A DNA stretch of 32,101 nucleotides, taken from NCBI RefSeq assembly GCF_015223435.1, contig NZ_VHKO01000032.1:1-32101 (forward strand), given 5' to 3'. The translations under genes were made by a program, and so were the position numbers. This document shows, piece after piece, positions 12,001 through 17,338 of this stretch. This stretch comes from Vibrio hibernica (GTDB lineage Bacteria > Pseudomonadota > Gammaproteobacteria > Enterobacterales > Vibrionaceae). The stretch's first letter is position 1; the number at the start of each line of letters is the position of its first letter. A model generated the notes under the pieces. It was not told the DNA's origin, searched no databases, and was given only the letters and a program-made list of their open reading frames with translations.

Positions 12001-12585
12001 GATGATCTAGCAAGCAACGAGGATATTGTAAATTCTTACGAGCAATCTCAGCAAGATGATGAGATCACTCTAACAAATGGCGATGCTCAAGGCGCTTTTG
12101 ATCTTGATAGTGAGCAAGATGGCTTGTATTCAAATAAGGATACCAGTGACAATACACTATATGTGGATGGTGCAAATCAAGATGACGGATTCTTCGATGA
12201 AGATGACAGCTTTGATTGGGATCACCTAGCTGCTAACGGTTTAGATGGTGAGCTAAATGGCGATGCTTCTGGTATGGAAATAGCTGACGATGTGATGATG
12301 TATAGCAATGCAGATTTCGATTTGTCAGATTTGCTTGATCAAAACGATCAGAATGGCAATCTTGATATGGATAAATTACTAGGTGATGCTGCACCATCAT
12401 CGGCAGCGGATATTGGTAAGCCGGAAGAAGCATCAGCGGATGATTTAGCATCTACTCAGCATCTTGATCAACCGGATGTGTCTGGAATGGGAATGGACTT
12501 ATCAGGGCTTGATGACACAAGCTCAGCAGGTCATATTATTAATGACTTGTTTGATCCAAACTCAATGAAACCAATCGATGGTTAA
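67..12585 (+). CDS. Giant LapA-like surface adhesin with N-terminal retention module (4172 aa)
   Basis: This is probably a type I-secreted, outer-membrane-retained adhesin for biofilm or surface attachment. Residues 1 to about 200 resemble the LapA retention module: a GSVFVIKAG-type beta start, then an AAIQQSILAGQDPTQ helix and a PAAG dialanine site at 161-164. Six repeats of about 300 residues of T1SS-143 type start near residues 218, 512, 818, 1130, 1454 and 1758, each with a TEGDL-like opening and most with a DDDGD loop. From about 2075 to 3780 come cadherin/Ig-like modules and DxDxDG loops near 2940 and 3130. Residue 3800 onward holds a short hydrophobic stretch (IPLTTLLLSAAVAA), a beta module and an acidic tail of about 270 residues. 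I saw no cysteine and no GGxGxDxxx nonapeptides, which is odd for this class. The ATG is the only start after the in-frame stop at 49-51, and its ribosome site is weak. A terminator follows. Family assignment is fairly sure; the secretion route is inferred. Confidence 0.9.
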   Translation: MENNILSSNVTNVNVESGSVFVIKAGQGAVLITGNYQLKSDEVLLVTPEANVAVSGQGQQVHIHNTQSTVSIVPNATGPVATTLGPQVQINAENAQNTNFTESDIANIQRSVMNLQDPSQDIMNSVNSYEQDSQSNQTDDIAAIQQSILAGQDPTQEAEAPAAGEAAGDTANNSFVSIDYNYDAVLTHAGYDTEGFGREYRDEEDEQGVLIADGGENLAVEVTEGDLDSGDSYPTESIASVVVEKGTYALDPNSFYIPEESVDSLLGELNAEITSGGEPVEFTYDAETNTFTGMQDGEQVVSFDVDFVTLPNGDLTVSITTIVNQPIDHISGDTTGMVSNQEDDIHIEFPVSGMDINGNEIKEPINIEIDVNDGANEQFGTDFGTTINETDDRDLVVDGQVPLDLGSDEIATIVFDPNQPSLEGLTSNGEPTEYTVDGNVVTVTDINGEPVLTVEVQTDGSYTVQATGPLDQDADDIINLDLGITATDDDGDTANGTIVINIEDGENAADVSDAVTITEGDLENPATGNAYPVHGTSSVTITSVDDNLNPSTLRLSEEGTAQLASEMGEITTHNGQPVEFTMTTDENGVITISAVDGDGNPVLDITMTPTMSENGDVTVVTDVNQYQPLDEINGNGTTDGLITNNGDVISIDLPLEIDDTDGDTSNVDITVNFKDGQDPNFGADSGATITESDETQTATGSIDFDQGSDYVDQIVFDSSQPSLNGITSHGEATHIDTAALANDPSTLTLLDSENNPVMSVTIDADGNYTVTQYQPIDQDDSDITNIALNVSGTDDDGDTANGTIHIVINDGDNAADVSDTIDVIEGDVDTGAVDADGNPVQTYPVEGHGSITIESPSDNLVAGSLRLSEVGKAALQNEMSEVTINGGEPVTFSMTTDENGVITISAVDGDGNPVLDITMTPTMSENGDVTVVTDVNQYQPLDEINGNGTTDGLITNNGDVISIDLPLEIDDTDGDTSNVDITVNFKDGQDPNFGADSGATITESDETQTATGSIDFDQGSDYVDQIVFDSSQPSLNGITSHGEATHIDTAALANDPSTLTLLDSENNPVMSVTIDADGNYTVTQYQPIDQDDSDITNIALNVSGTDDDGDTANGTIHIVINDGDNAADVSDEVTIEEGDLENPASGNEYPVHGESSKLIPTPSDDLDPSTLQLTDEAKATLFGDGTDQNPGELSDIASGGQPVDFVSVENVDGSFSIVGRVDGVEAITISFEVVQGEDGEFYIKTTVDQALLLDDINKDGDTSGLITNDGDVISIDLPLEISDTDGDTSNIDITVNLEDGQDPSFSDNSGAVVITETDFDNVDPETGEVIQTPGESTGKIPSFDMGSDEIASMTFDDPQGDNSGLDDITYDGGKETDYEVDGNTITVTGENDEPILSITVDTDGNYTVTQYEPIDQDAGDVDLNLSVTAVDDDGDSASGSFNIVIVDPEGVDVTDEVNITEGDQESWTEGNAYPVSGSSSVVIDSTSDDLRPETLHIDPDVSTALEAELDGLTSNGQPIDFEITTNLDGTITITGTSGGSDVLTMTMTPAVDADGNATITTDVIQNGPIDHEDGDGDSEGYVTNNGDTIHIDVPLVINDADGTPNNVDITVNIEDGQDPSFGDDTGVTLEEGADGTDSASGDINVDTGSDEVVDVRFGSDQSQLDDITSNGQETSVVISEDGHTLSIVDSENNPVMEVTIDQNGHYEVKQFQPIDQINEDDDLTDINLNVEVEDADGDIGKGQITIHDTDGNNATGGGSISVDFTEGDLTPDTGDDDGYGQIFSSDKVHVEPGVDNLDPSTVQVDPKVMDDLIAELNSEIKTGGGESVTFSFDPETGLLQGVDADGNPVLDINLIAAQTEDGGVDISVDMTQYQPIDHIDGDTSGYVQSEGNSIGINVPIQIQDTDGDYLDESIDFNAVIHDGEDPEIISADAITVDESQIDAGGDNHQGSNPNGNGQTATGTINTDSGSDGFTHFVIDVDAFNDTNDITSGGENVTLIDNGDGTYFGMTESGDEVFDITFSENGSYTFTVTGALDDPLDENDGEYINVTIPISGVDDDGDPSNTVNAVVTIKDDVPTATDINHSVEEGAEFTYLGDVLTNKGEGADGAKVTAIIVDGKEIPLGNLSVETAPNGNEYHVYELIDSDDGNQDLGTLYISDSGEVYFEPNDNLDHNGDDLSELVQLVVTDGDGDTDTANVNIVVTDEGPSWEINGGSYIGHEEDGRTDTTGIDNLDDVPDDTPNGIPIEMQLNVGDSDEGETIINPDNPELSTVVITAPEGGAHGEFMYDGEPLEIDADGNFIIPAAAFSLVDNGDGTYSYELSGVTFVPDSDFSTVDGNLEFGIQVEVIDSDSDQSGQIINGNFNITVEGIADIPTWNMDNTDLYYATGEDSDNVKLNIDVDLNDNDGSETLEYHLQITEGEGDIYVAGEKIEPDENGVYTISADDIDTVEVDPADNWSGEMQIDVWGTSTESGDTVDGKDKADSEHQTIIIDVTPDADEVRLSTNHNIKVDEDTAIHLSDVITKAYASVDDDGSESYFVRISGLPEGATVWGADDEGNPVELEPNVDGFYVISFDDIDDTVIMPPPQSNDDFTFTVDGMSVDNSELNDTDLDNEDTWAGQDSNEINVDMQGVVDDPSIVANGEWEVSNDGKTISTTVDEDGAATIDFSFISGEYTNSDGHGAVTEETDSSEKITFTTLQELPEGVYFSDTDGNPLEPTLVSTNPNLYQFDVDSLNGVQIRTNSNSADDIDIPVRIVVTEDDGDSKEYEYNIHINVDPVVDGVGKDESGKLEDYNTISTGYEDEFVKLNWDPTAQFVDNDGSEKVVGLTINGFENYPDGYALVIGDEVLTPENGSITLTPEQLAEAQESGLYLSMPEDVDSDLHLTTDITIRDSDTENPGVNYDETTIHGNLDVEVTSVVEEDGDGGKLVINDADGNAITDTDGDGIQDVYEDQDPNDEGANEIHLSVNDIVNGSSGGNSLDWVNDDTSSDEVINKVIITFPDDLPDGFQVEGAVNNGNGSFTITEDQLDDIVITAPRGFEGEATIHVSVTIQDQGDDANSESEIVIKETDITLHFTNKNAGGDGTYTSPAAGDIDDATQDQQVDASEDQEGGVNIGDLISNGLVISTDDTDGDGVPDLDNDTTSIIINAADLPDGATIDGMEYNEQTGEYIISTTPNSDGSITLPPDVILNLPPDYAGDIDIPVKVVETDNDSGLSNEGSMNITVNVNPVADVPKVTITGNGDEDSRIELDLSSVIGDQNNGGINNGGNEEITNVTIKLIDSSQGEFVDANGNVIQPDDNGEIHVNSDDPIYFQPAPDFSGTVDVTVTTEVTDTATVDGEEVSNSGSFEQNVSFDVNAVNDDIEINGEVATSDNPVQVTGDEGTSISFGDFNGNVTDIDGSEEIVSVSITGVPDGFVIEGANNMGGGVWSLPDVISDDDQSFDLSGLSILPPNDFSGDIDLTLKVYTTDDNGDPVEKDVPVNIQVDAKADAVNADVETEASGSENDPDGIVLNFNAHDVDDTASTSPADNVHEDGPEQVQITISNVPEGAKFDFPEGSDGTITYNDDGTVTLVSSNSDLDSIIFHPGDANSDNWDGNLDVAIQGNDQGDTSGPVINETIHVDVEAQNDAAVNTVPDSVPASANGVTTITGLQISDVDASEGKGHFTVELHAENGSLSLPEGTDKSGLIITESGDGTYTIEGSLDDINAIFDGGIIYTPDDGYSGDDTITMTTTDNGDADGKNQETTENTITITDVVSAESDESNEQASNYNATYIPTEPAQNLRSYLASATSQVSAISTIPLTTLLLSAAVAANEGDSLQLNQLGGAQIVDVDNQPLGTISEDGSVTLTPDQVAEAYVYQQAESTTTEFTVVTKSVDNRVVSEHNVSTTSFNTTGLDSQRDVAGQHNSSASSNNAENIQAAAVGEAKHAVEAPNVADLLAENPEMDEQLPENAEQLSDDLANQDLSLTDNPFEQVDGTDDLASNEDIVNSYEQSQQDDEITLTNGDAQGAFDLDSEQDGLYSNKDTSDNTLYVDGANQDDGFFDEDDSFDWDHLAANGLDGELNGDASGMEIADDVMMYSNADFDLSDLLDQNDQNGNLDMDKLLGDAAPSSAADIGKPEEASADDLASTQHLDQPDVSGMGMDLSGLDDTSSAGHIINDLFDPNSMKPIDG
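1819..2523 (+). repeat. Perfect 705-bp direct repeat, copy 1 (inside adhesin gene)
   Basis: Comparing the two copies line by line, I found no difference between 1819-2523 and 2755-3459. The offset is 936 bp, exactly 312 codons, so the reading frame is preserved. It covers most of the second T1SS-143-like repeat. Neighbouring repeats match each other only at protein level, so this pair was recently duplicated or homogenised by gene conversion. Confidence 0.95.
2755..3459 (+). repeat. Perfect 705-bp direct repeat, copy 2 (inside adhesin gene)
   Basis: This is the second copy of the block at 1819-2523, covering most of the third T1SS-143-like repeat. Identity ends at both sides at single-base differences: position 1818 T against 2754 C, and 2524 A against 3460 G. 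Beyond these points the repeats diverge quickly. Confidence 0.95.
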
Positions 12586-12611
12586 TGTTATTTTAAGTTT
12601 GCAGTAATATT

Positions 12612-12649
12612 AGAGGGCCTCGCCGAAACAATTGGTGAGGCTCTTTTTT
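12612..12649 (+). terminator. Rho-independent terminator of the giant adhesin gene
   Basis: An imperfect GC-rich stem (GAGGGCCTCGCC pairing with GGTGAGGCTC, with a small bulge and one G-U pair) is followed by a run of T. It lies about 27 bases after the stop codon, so the adhesin gene ends naturally here and was not cut off by the IS element. Confidence 0.8.
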
Positions 12650-12666
12650 ATGCGTAGGAGTAATAA

Positions 12667-12708
12667 ATGGCTTCATATAATTACCGTGATTTTAGCTTTT
12701 TAAATTAG
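12667..12708 (+). pseudogene. Possible 5' stub of a gene cut off near the IS (13 codons)
   Basis: A good ribosome site (TAGGAG at 12655-12660) precedes an ATG at 12667, but the frame stops after 13 codons (MASYNYRDFSFLN), about 11 bases before the IS left end. It may be the remnant of the start of the next gene, perhaps the second adhesin or a gene lost with it. It may equally be chance, because the stop lies outside the IS. I assign no function. Confidence 0.2.
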
Positions 12709-12719
12709 CCATTGTACTT

Positions 12720-12733
12720 GGCTTTGTTGCGTA
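12720..12733 (+). repeat. IS left terminal inverted repeat
   Basis: GGCTTTGTTGCGTA matches the complement of the right end (13738-13751) over 14 bases. A one-base offset then gives further partial matches inward. Confidence 0.85.
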
Positions 12734-12799
12734 ATTCGATGGAACTAAATATGTAAGTGACAATCAGATCACATACATCCTATTAAACTGTTGATATCC

Positions 12800-13695
12800 A
12801 TGAAAAAACCTCGCTATAAGACCGAAAACTGGAAGCAATATAATCAATCACTTATTAAACGTGGCTCACTCACTTTCTGGGTTGATGAAGAAGGCGATCC
12901 AAGAATGGGAAGAAGCTAAGCAAGGAAAGTGTGGAGGGCCCCGTATTTTTAGTGATTTAGCGATAACAACAGCGTTTAGGTGAAACGACTATTTTCAATG
13001 CCCTTAAGGGCATTGCAGGGATTTATAGACTCTGTATTTCAACTTGCTCATTTGTCGTCATTATTCCTGTATTAGTCGCCGAGCTAAAGGAGTTGAAGTC
13101 TCATTTAAAACAAAAACTCGTGGTACGATTCAGCACTTAGCCATTGATTCTACTGGCCTCAAGGTTTATGGCGAAGGTGAATGGAAAGTAAGGAAACGTG
13201 GAACCGATGGGAAACGTCGGATCTGGCGTAAATTACACCTTGACGTTTTATCCATGAAATTATTGCGGCAGAATTAACGTTATCCAATATCAGTGACGGA
13301 GAAGTTCTACCAAATTTGCTAAAGCAAACACGTCGAACAATCTTAGAGATATCAGGCGATAGCGCTTATGATATTCGACAATGCTATGAAGCCACCCAGA
13401 TCAAAAAAGCAATCCTACTTATTCCAGCAAGACGGAGGGCAAGCTTTTGGGAAAAGGGACATCCACGCAATCTATCCGTTGGTTTTCAGCAGTTTTATGG
13501 TTCAAATAAGCAGTGGAAAACACGGTTTGGGTACCATAAAGGTCAATTTCAGAAACGGCGATGCATCGCGTCAAAAAGCTACTGGGCGGAACACTAAGCT
13601 TAAGAAATTATAATGCTCAAGTTGGAAGCTTAGGCAATAATTAAAGCTTTAAATAAGCTAACAGGGCTAGGTATGCCTAAAACTTACCGAGTTGA
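12800..13695 (+). pseudogene. IS5-family transposase, multiply frameshifted
   Basis: The original frame starts at ATG 12800 (MKKPRYKTENWKQYNQ) and ends with MPKTYRVD and TGA at 13693-13695. Compared with the family as I remember it, there is an extra G near 12893 that causes an early stop, further indels near 12980 and 13055, a deletion near 13245 that removes part of the region after the first catalytic Asp, and more shifts near 13440 and 13610. The DDE residues can still be traced in separate frames: Asp at 13146 (AIDSTG), Asp at 13358 (SGDSAYD) and Glu at 13552 (SETAM). The element cannot supply its own active transposase but could be moved in trans by an intact copy elsewhere in the genome. 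Confidence 0.88.
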
Positions 13696-14652
13696 TTGAA
13701 ATACCACCATTTAGGTGTTGTTACCTCTAAATTTGAATACGCAACAAAGCCATCCGTATCGGTAAGGGCCGTTCAATTAGCCCTTATTCCATTAATTGGT
13801 TTGCTCGGTGAGCATGTTCAAGCCTCTGAAAATACGCATATTGAAATACAAAATTTAGATTCAGGCAAAATTGTGAATTCGCATGGTGATCAGCTTGGCG
13901 AACAGCAAGGCGATGGAACATGGGTTATTTCGTCACAAGATTTGGGTAATGCGTATCTTGAAGATATGTCTGAAGGCGAACACTCATTGAATGTAGTTAC
14001 AGTAACCGACACCAATGATTGTGATGATACTCCCGTTACCTCTTCGTCTGTGACTGTTGAGCTTGATATTCAACCAAGCAGTCAAACCACGTTAGAGGGA
14101 CATGACTCATCGAAAATTTCGATGGTAGTTGATGGAGATAAAGATTCATTATTACTGGGTACCGATGGCAATGATATTCTTATTGGTGGGGCTGGGGATG
14201 ATATTCTTGTTGGTGGCCTAGGCTCGGATATTTTAACTGGCGGTCAAGGCAGTGATGAGTTGTGGGGCGGTGAACGTAATGGGCTCAATGGTGTCTTGGG
14301 TGATGGAGTTGAAGATACTTTCACTTGGCATAAAGGAGATCTCACCGCAGTAGCCAGCACAGATGTGATTAAAGATTTTGAAATTGGTATTGATAAGATT
14401 GATATTCGAGATCTTTTCAATGATTCTGATGGTCATGCCGGCATTCAGATGGATGACATGCTCAGTCATCTACAAGCTTCAAACGTCGATGGTAAGATTA
14501 ACCTAAAAATCACCTCTGAAGATGGCAGTTTAAGTCAAAACATCGTATTGGATAATATCAGTACAGCTGATTTAGGTTCTGGTTCTTCTTCTGCTGATTT
14601 GGTGAATAGCTTATTTGCACATGATGCTTTTAAAGTGGACCATACTTCTTAA
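13696..14652 (+). pseudogene. 3' fragment of a second RTX adhesin (RTX repeats plus type I secretion target), 5' end replaced by IS
   Basis: Host-derived sequence begins at 13753. The first 19 codons, from a TTG at 13696, lie within the IS right end directly after the transposase stop. In order, the translation shows a hydrophobic IPLIGLL segment with a beta module (like residues 3800-3900 of the upstream adhesin), then GTDGNDILIGGAGDD-type calcium-binding nonapeptides near 14158-14275. Next comes a DVIKDFEIGIDKIDIRDLF segment typical of the VCA0849-class type I secretion C-terminal target domain. Such domains end secreted RTX adhesins and carry the signal read by the ABC exporter. With no N-terminal retention module and no convincing ribosome site at the TTG, it is most likely a remnant, though a short product could be made by read-through from the IS. 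Confidence 0.85.
13738..13751 (-). repeat. IS right terminal inverted repeat
   Basis: TACGCAACAAAGCC is the reverse complement of the left terminal repeat at 12720-12733. The transposase stop codon (13693-13695) lies about 40 bases inside this end, the usual arrangement for this IS type. Confidence 0.85.
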
Positions 14653-14680
14653 GAATGGTGCCAATACATATTGGTGACCC

Positions 14681-14726
14681 AAATAGGTGCAAGCTGGGGT
14701 TAGTTAATTCCGTCTTGCACCTATTT
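14681..14726. terminator. Hairpin after the RTX fragment (possible terminator)
   Basis: A perfect 13-bp inverted repeat (AAATAGGTGCAAG and CTTGCACCTATTT) with a 20-base loop lies 28 bases after the stop of the RTX fragment. There is no T run after it, so it may work as a weak or factor-assisted terminator or only stabilise the 3' end. Confidence 0.5.
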
Positions 14727-14834
14727 ATGATCAAAGCACTATCTGAATCAAAGTTTTTTAGCGGGCGCTATTCGTGATGAATTGGCGAAAAATTCTAATC
14801 CTGATTCTGAGCTATGGGGAATAGGAATACTGTT

Positions 14835-15110
14835 TTATTTTAAAGCTTTCTTGAGACTGCGTTTATTGATGAATAAAGAGATCAAAAATGGGACGAAACA
14901 AAGTGCAAGTACACCGCCCATTACACCCATTTCACCAGCTGCACCATCGGTCGGGGTGGTATACGAAACAGTATAAAGAAAACATAGCCATGAAAAACTG
15001 ATCACTTTCGTGAAAATAGGGTATTCGGGTTTAAAAATAAACCAAACGAAAATGAGTGGTAAAAAGAAGATCCCAAATTTTAATTTTGTACTGACGAATT
15101 GTTGGTCCAT
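14835..15110 (-). CDS. Small hydrophobic membrane protein of unknown function (91 aa)
   Basis: I do not recognise the family. Hydrophobicity suggests three membrane segments at about residues 11-25, 30-48 and 63-82, a polar loop rich in Gly, Thr and Ala between the second and third, and a basic tail (KRSLKKALK) that would favour the cytoplasmic side. The ATG at 15110 has a good ribosome site (AAGGA, about 8 bases upstream), which supports a real gene. It lies downstream of the RRM gene on the same strand, but a terminator separates them, so it probably has its own promoter in the short gap near 15120-15150. Confidence 0.65.
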   Translation of the reverse strand: MDQQFVSTKLKFGIFFLPLIFVWFIFKPEYPIFTKVISFSWLCFLYTVSYTTPTDGAAGEMGVMGGVLALCFVPFLISLFINKRSLKKALK

Positions 15111-15149
15111 CTCAAGTTCCTTGGCGGCAGAGGGATAAAATTGCAGACT

Positions 15150-15185
15150 AAAAAACCAGCCACATTATCACGATAGGCTGGTTTT
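15150..15185 (-). terminator. Rho-independent terminator of the RRM protein gene
   Basis: Inverted repeat AAAACCAGCC (15152-15161) and GGCTGGTTTT (15176-15185) with a 14-base loop. On the minus strand the stem runs into a T tract, 24 bases past the stop codon of the RRM gene. Confidence 0.85.
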
Positions 15186-15208
15186 AAATGTCTTATTTAT
15201 AACTGGAA

Positions 15209-15448
15209 TTAAACGTCAGCTTTTTTTACTCGAATTTTGCTTTTTGCCACTAACGCTTGATTTAAACTCTCAATTGCTTTTTTTGCTTCATCTTCATTTG
15301 GCATTTCGACAAAAGCGAAACCTTTTGATTGGCCTGTTTCTGTATCTAAAACAAGGTTACATGCACCAACAGAACCATGCTCAGAGAATAAGGTGCGGAT
15401 TTCGTGTTCAGTCATGGTACGGGCAAGATTTCGAACTAAAATTTTCAT
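15209..15448 (-). CDS. Small RRM-type RNA-binding protein (79 aa)
   Basis: A single RNA-recognition motif. The RNP2 strand is KILVRNLA at residues 2-9 and the RNP1 strand is SKGFAFVEM in the middle; the tail is basic (KSKIRVKKADV). Proteins of this size in gammaproteobacteria and cyanobacteria bind single-stranded RNA, are often cold-induced and are thought to act as RNA chaperones. I chose the ATG at 15448 because the RRM starts there. The frame is open to 15514, but the added 22 residues look unlike the family and no better ribosome site supports them. The ribosome site at 15448 is itself weak. Transcribed divergently from yehS. Targets are unknown. Confidence 0.85.
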   Translation of the reverse strand: MKILVRNLARTMTEHEIRTLFSEHGSVGACNLVLDTETGQSKGFAFVEMPNEDEAKKAIESLNQALVAKSKIRVKKADV

Positions 15449-15705
15449 AATAAACCGTTTGATATAAGGTGTTGACGTAGATTGTCTCAAAGGTTTAGCA
15501 ATAGACCAAGACATTCTTACGATATATCTATTGATGACTAAATTATTTCTATTTCGAAGTAAGGCAGGTATATCATTATCTATAGTTCCGGTTAGTTGTA
15601 CTTAATCGTTATTAACTCTGTTAAAGTGGCGAGCTTTTCATTTCTAAGCTTGAATAAAAGATGATTTTCGCTAAATTACAATCACACCTAACACTAGGAA
15701 TTATT

Positions 15706-16194
15706 TTGACCAATAACGATATCTTACGCCGCATTCGCTACACTTTTGACTTTAAAGACGCCAACATGGTGGATATATTTAACGCTGCCGATCTGAGTGT
15801 CACCAGACAACAGGTTATTAATTGGCTGAAAAAAGAAGATGATAGTGAATTTGTAAAATGCAGCGATACGGAATTGGCCATCTTTTTAAATGGTTTGATT
15901 AACACTAAACGAGGTAAGCGTGAAGGTGAGCAACCCGCTCCCGAAAATCGTTTAACCAATAACATGGTCTTTATGAAGCTGCGTATTGCACTCAATATGA
16001 AAGCAGAAGATATTATTGAGACACTAGAAGTGGCTAACTTTCGTTTAAGTAAACATGAGCTCAGTTCGTTCTTCCGTAAGCCAGATAATAAACATTACCG
16101 TGAATGCAAAGATCAAATTTTGCGTAACTTCTTAATGGGCGTTCAGTTGCAATTACGTCCAACGGATACTCACGAATATCAAGACGGCGAATAA
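15706..16194 (+). CDS. yehS: DUF1456 family protein YehS (162 aa, TTG start)
   Basis: The protein consists of two similar halves of about 70 residues, each starting with a TNN-type motif followed by hydrophobic helices (NNDILRRIRYTF, then NNMVFMKLRIAL). This is the DUF1456 double repeat of E. coli YehS, whose function is not established. I chose TTG at 15706 because TNNDILRR aligns with the family start and AGGAA sits 6 bases upstream. The ATG at 15661 would add 15 residues with a poorer ribosome site. Length matches the family (about 156 aa). It stands alone, with a bidirectional terminator between it and transaldolase. Confidence 0.85.
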   Translation: MTNNDILRRIRYTFDFKDANMVDIFNAADLSVTRQQVINWLKKEDDSEFVKCSDTELAIFLNGLINTKRGKREGEQPAPENRLTNNMVFMKLRIALNMKAEDIIETLEVANFRLSKHELSSFFRKPDNKHYRECKDQILRNFLMGVQLQLRPTDTHEYQDGE

Positions 16195-16326
16195 AATCCG
16201 GTAGAATTTACAGCAATAGTGATTTTGACTGCGTAAGCATTGTTGGTAGTGCAAGTGTTGTTTGTTGTGTAATTATTATTGCTAGCAGTGTAATTGAAAC
16301 TACCGCTTACGAATGCATAAAATGAG

Positions 16327-16353
16327 AAAAGGTCACTTTAGAAGTGACCTTTT
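16327..16353. terminator. Bidirectional terminator between yehS and transaldolase
   Basis: A perfect 12-bp stem (AAAAGGTCACTT and AAGTGACCTTTT) with a TAG loop, followed by T on the plus strand. It lies between two converging genes and can serve both. Confidence 0.85.
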
Positions 16354-16387
16354 TTGTATTTGTAATACAAGACTGACTTTGCAGTGC

Positions 16388-17338
16388 TTATAATTTCGCT
16401 TCGATCATGGCTTCTAATTTACCTTGATCAACGGCGAATGCACGGATACCTTCCGCCAGTTTTTCCACTGCCATTGGATCTTGGTTATGTTCCCACAAGA
16501 ATTCAGCGTGAGTCATTTTTTCAGGTTGTGGTTGAACGTCTTGATCTGCAATTAATTTTTGAATGACTTCACCTTGACTATCTTCTAACTCTTGTAAAAG
16601 CTGCGGACTAATGGTTAATCGATCACAACCCGCAAGTTCTAAGATTTCACCGATGTTACGGAAGCTCGCACCCATTACCACGGTATTGTAACCATGTTGC
16701 TTGTAATAGTTGTAGATGCTGGTCACTGATTTCACGCCAGGATCTTCCGAAGCATCAAAATCACGACCTTCTTTCGCTTTATGCCAATCCATGATCCGAC
16801 CTACAAATGGTGAAATCAAGAAGACACCTGCTTCAGCACAAGCACGAGCCTGAGCAAAAGAGAATAGTAGGGTGAGGTTACAATTAATACCTTCGCTTTC
16901 TAAAATTTCAGCAGCGCGAATGCCTTCCCATGTTGAAGCTAGTTTGATCAAAATACGGTCATTTGAAATTCCAGCATCATTATACATTTTGATCAGCTGA
17001 CGCGCTTTTTTTACGCTGCTTTCTGTATCGTATGAAAGCCGGGCATCGACTTCAGTTGAAATACGGCCTGGCACTACGTTTAGAATTTCTTTACCAATTG
17101 TCACGGCCAACATATCGCACGTGTCTTGCACTTGTTGAGCTTTGTCTTGGCTTTGGGTTTTTGCATAAGCAATAGATTGGTCGATTAAAGGTGCGTAGTC
17201 TTCTATTTGAGCTGCTTTTAAAATCAGAGAAGGATTTGTTGTGGCATCTTCTGGTTGATATTTAGCAATAGCCTCAATGTCGCCAGTATCGGCAACAACG
17301 GTGGTTAGCGAGCGAAGTTGTTTTAATTTGCTACTCAT
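16388..17338 (-). CDS. tal: Transaldolase (316 aa)
   Basis: Transfers a dihydroxyacetone unit between sedoheptulose-7-phosphate and glyceraldehyde-3-phosphate in the non-oxidative pentose phosphate pathway, in the cytoplasm. Length and sequence match class I TalB enzymes (E. coli 317 aa). Seen motifs include [11 protein letters not shown] at 32-42, Asp17 in VVADTGD, and the Schiff-base lysine K132 in [12 protein letters not shown]. The C-terminal part contains the usual [10 protein letters not shown] and LTISPQLL segments. An AAAGGT ribosome site precedes the ATG. A transketolase gene is often adjacent to tal in this group, but here the next gene downstream is yehS in the opposite direction, so tal looks monocistronic. 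Confidence 0.96.
   Translation of the reverse strand: MSSKLKQLRSLTTVVADTGDIEAIAKYQPEDATTNPSLILKAAQIEDYAPLIDQSIAYAKTQSQDKAQQVQDTCDMLAVTIGKEILNVVPGRISTEVDARLSYDTESSVKKARQLIKMYNDAGISNDRILIKLASTWEGIRAAEILESEGINCNLTLLFSFAQARACAEAGVFLISPFVGRIMDWHKAKEGRDFDASEDPGVKSVTSIYNYYKQHGYNTVVMGASFRNIGEILELAGCDRLTISPQLLQELEDSQGEVIQKLIADQDVQPQPEKMTHAEFLWEHNQDPMAVEKLAEGIRAFAVDQGKLEAMIEAKL

Larger units (their letters stand above)
12720..13751 (+). mobile_element. Decayed IS5-family insertion sequence (1032 bp)
   Basis: The element is bounded by terminal inverted repeats, GGCTTTGTTGCGTA at the left and its complement at the right, with further similarity inward after one gap. It holds one transposase reading frame, now broken, of the IS5 type common in vibrios. 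The flanks (ATTGTACTT on the left, ATCCGTATC on the right) do not form an obvious target-site duplication. This suggests that recombination or an adjacent deletion changed at least one side after insertion. The right end fuses directly to the coding sequence of a truncated adhesin gene. Confidence 0.88.

Noticed and set aside
14782..14976. 64-codon plus-strand frame opposite the small membrane protein
   Set aside because: The minus-strand frame has a good ribosome site and membrane segments; the plus frame starts at TTG without support. Its upstream part is kept only as a low-interest remnant.
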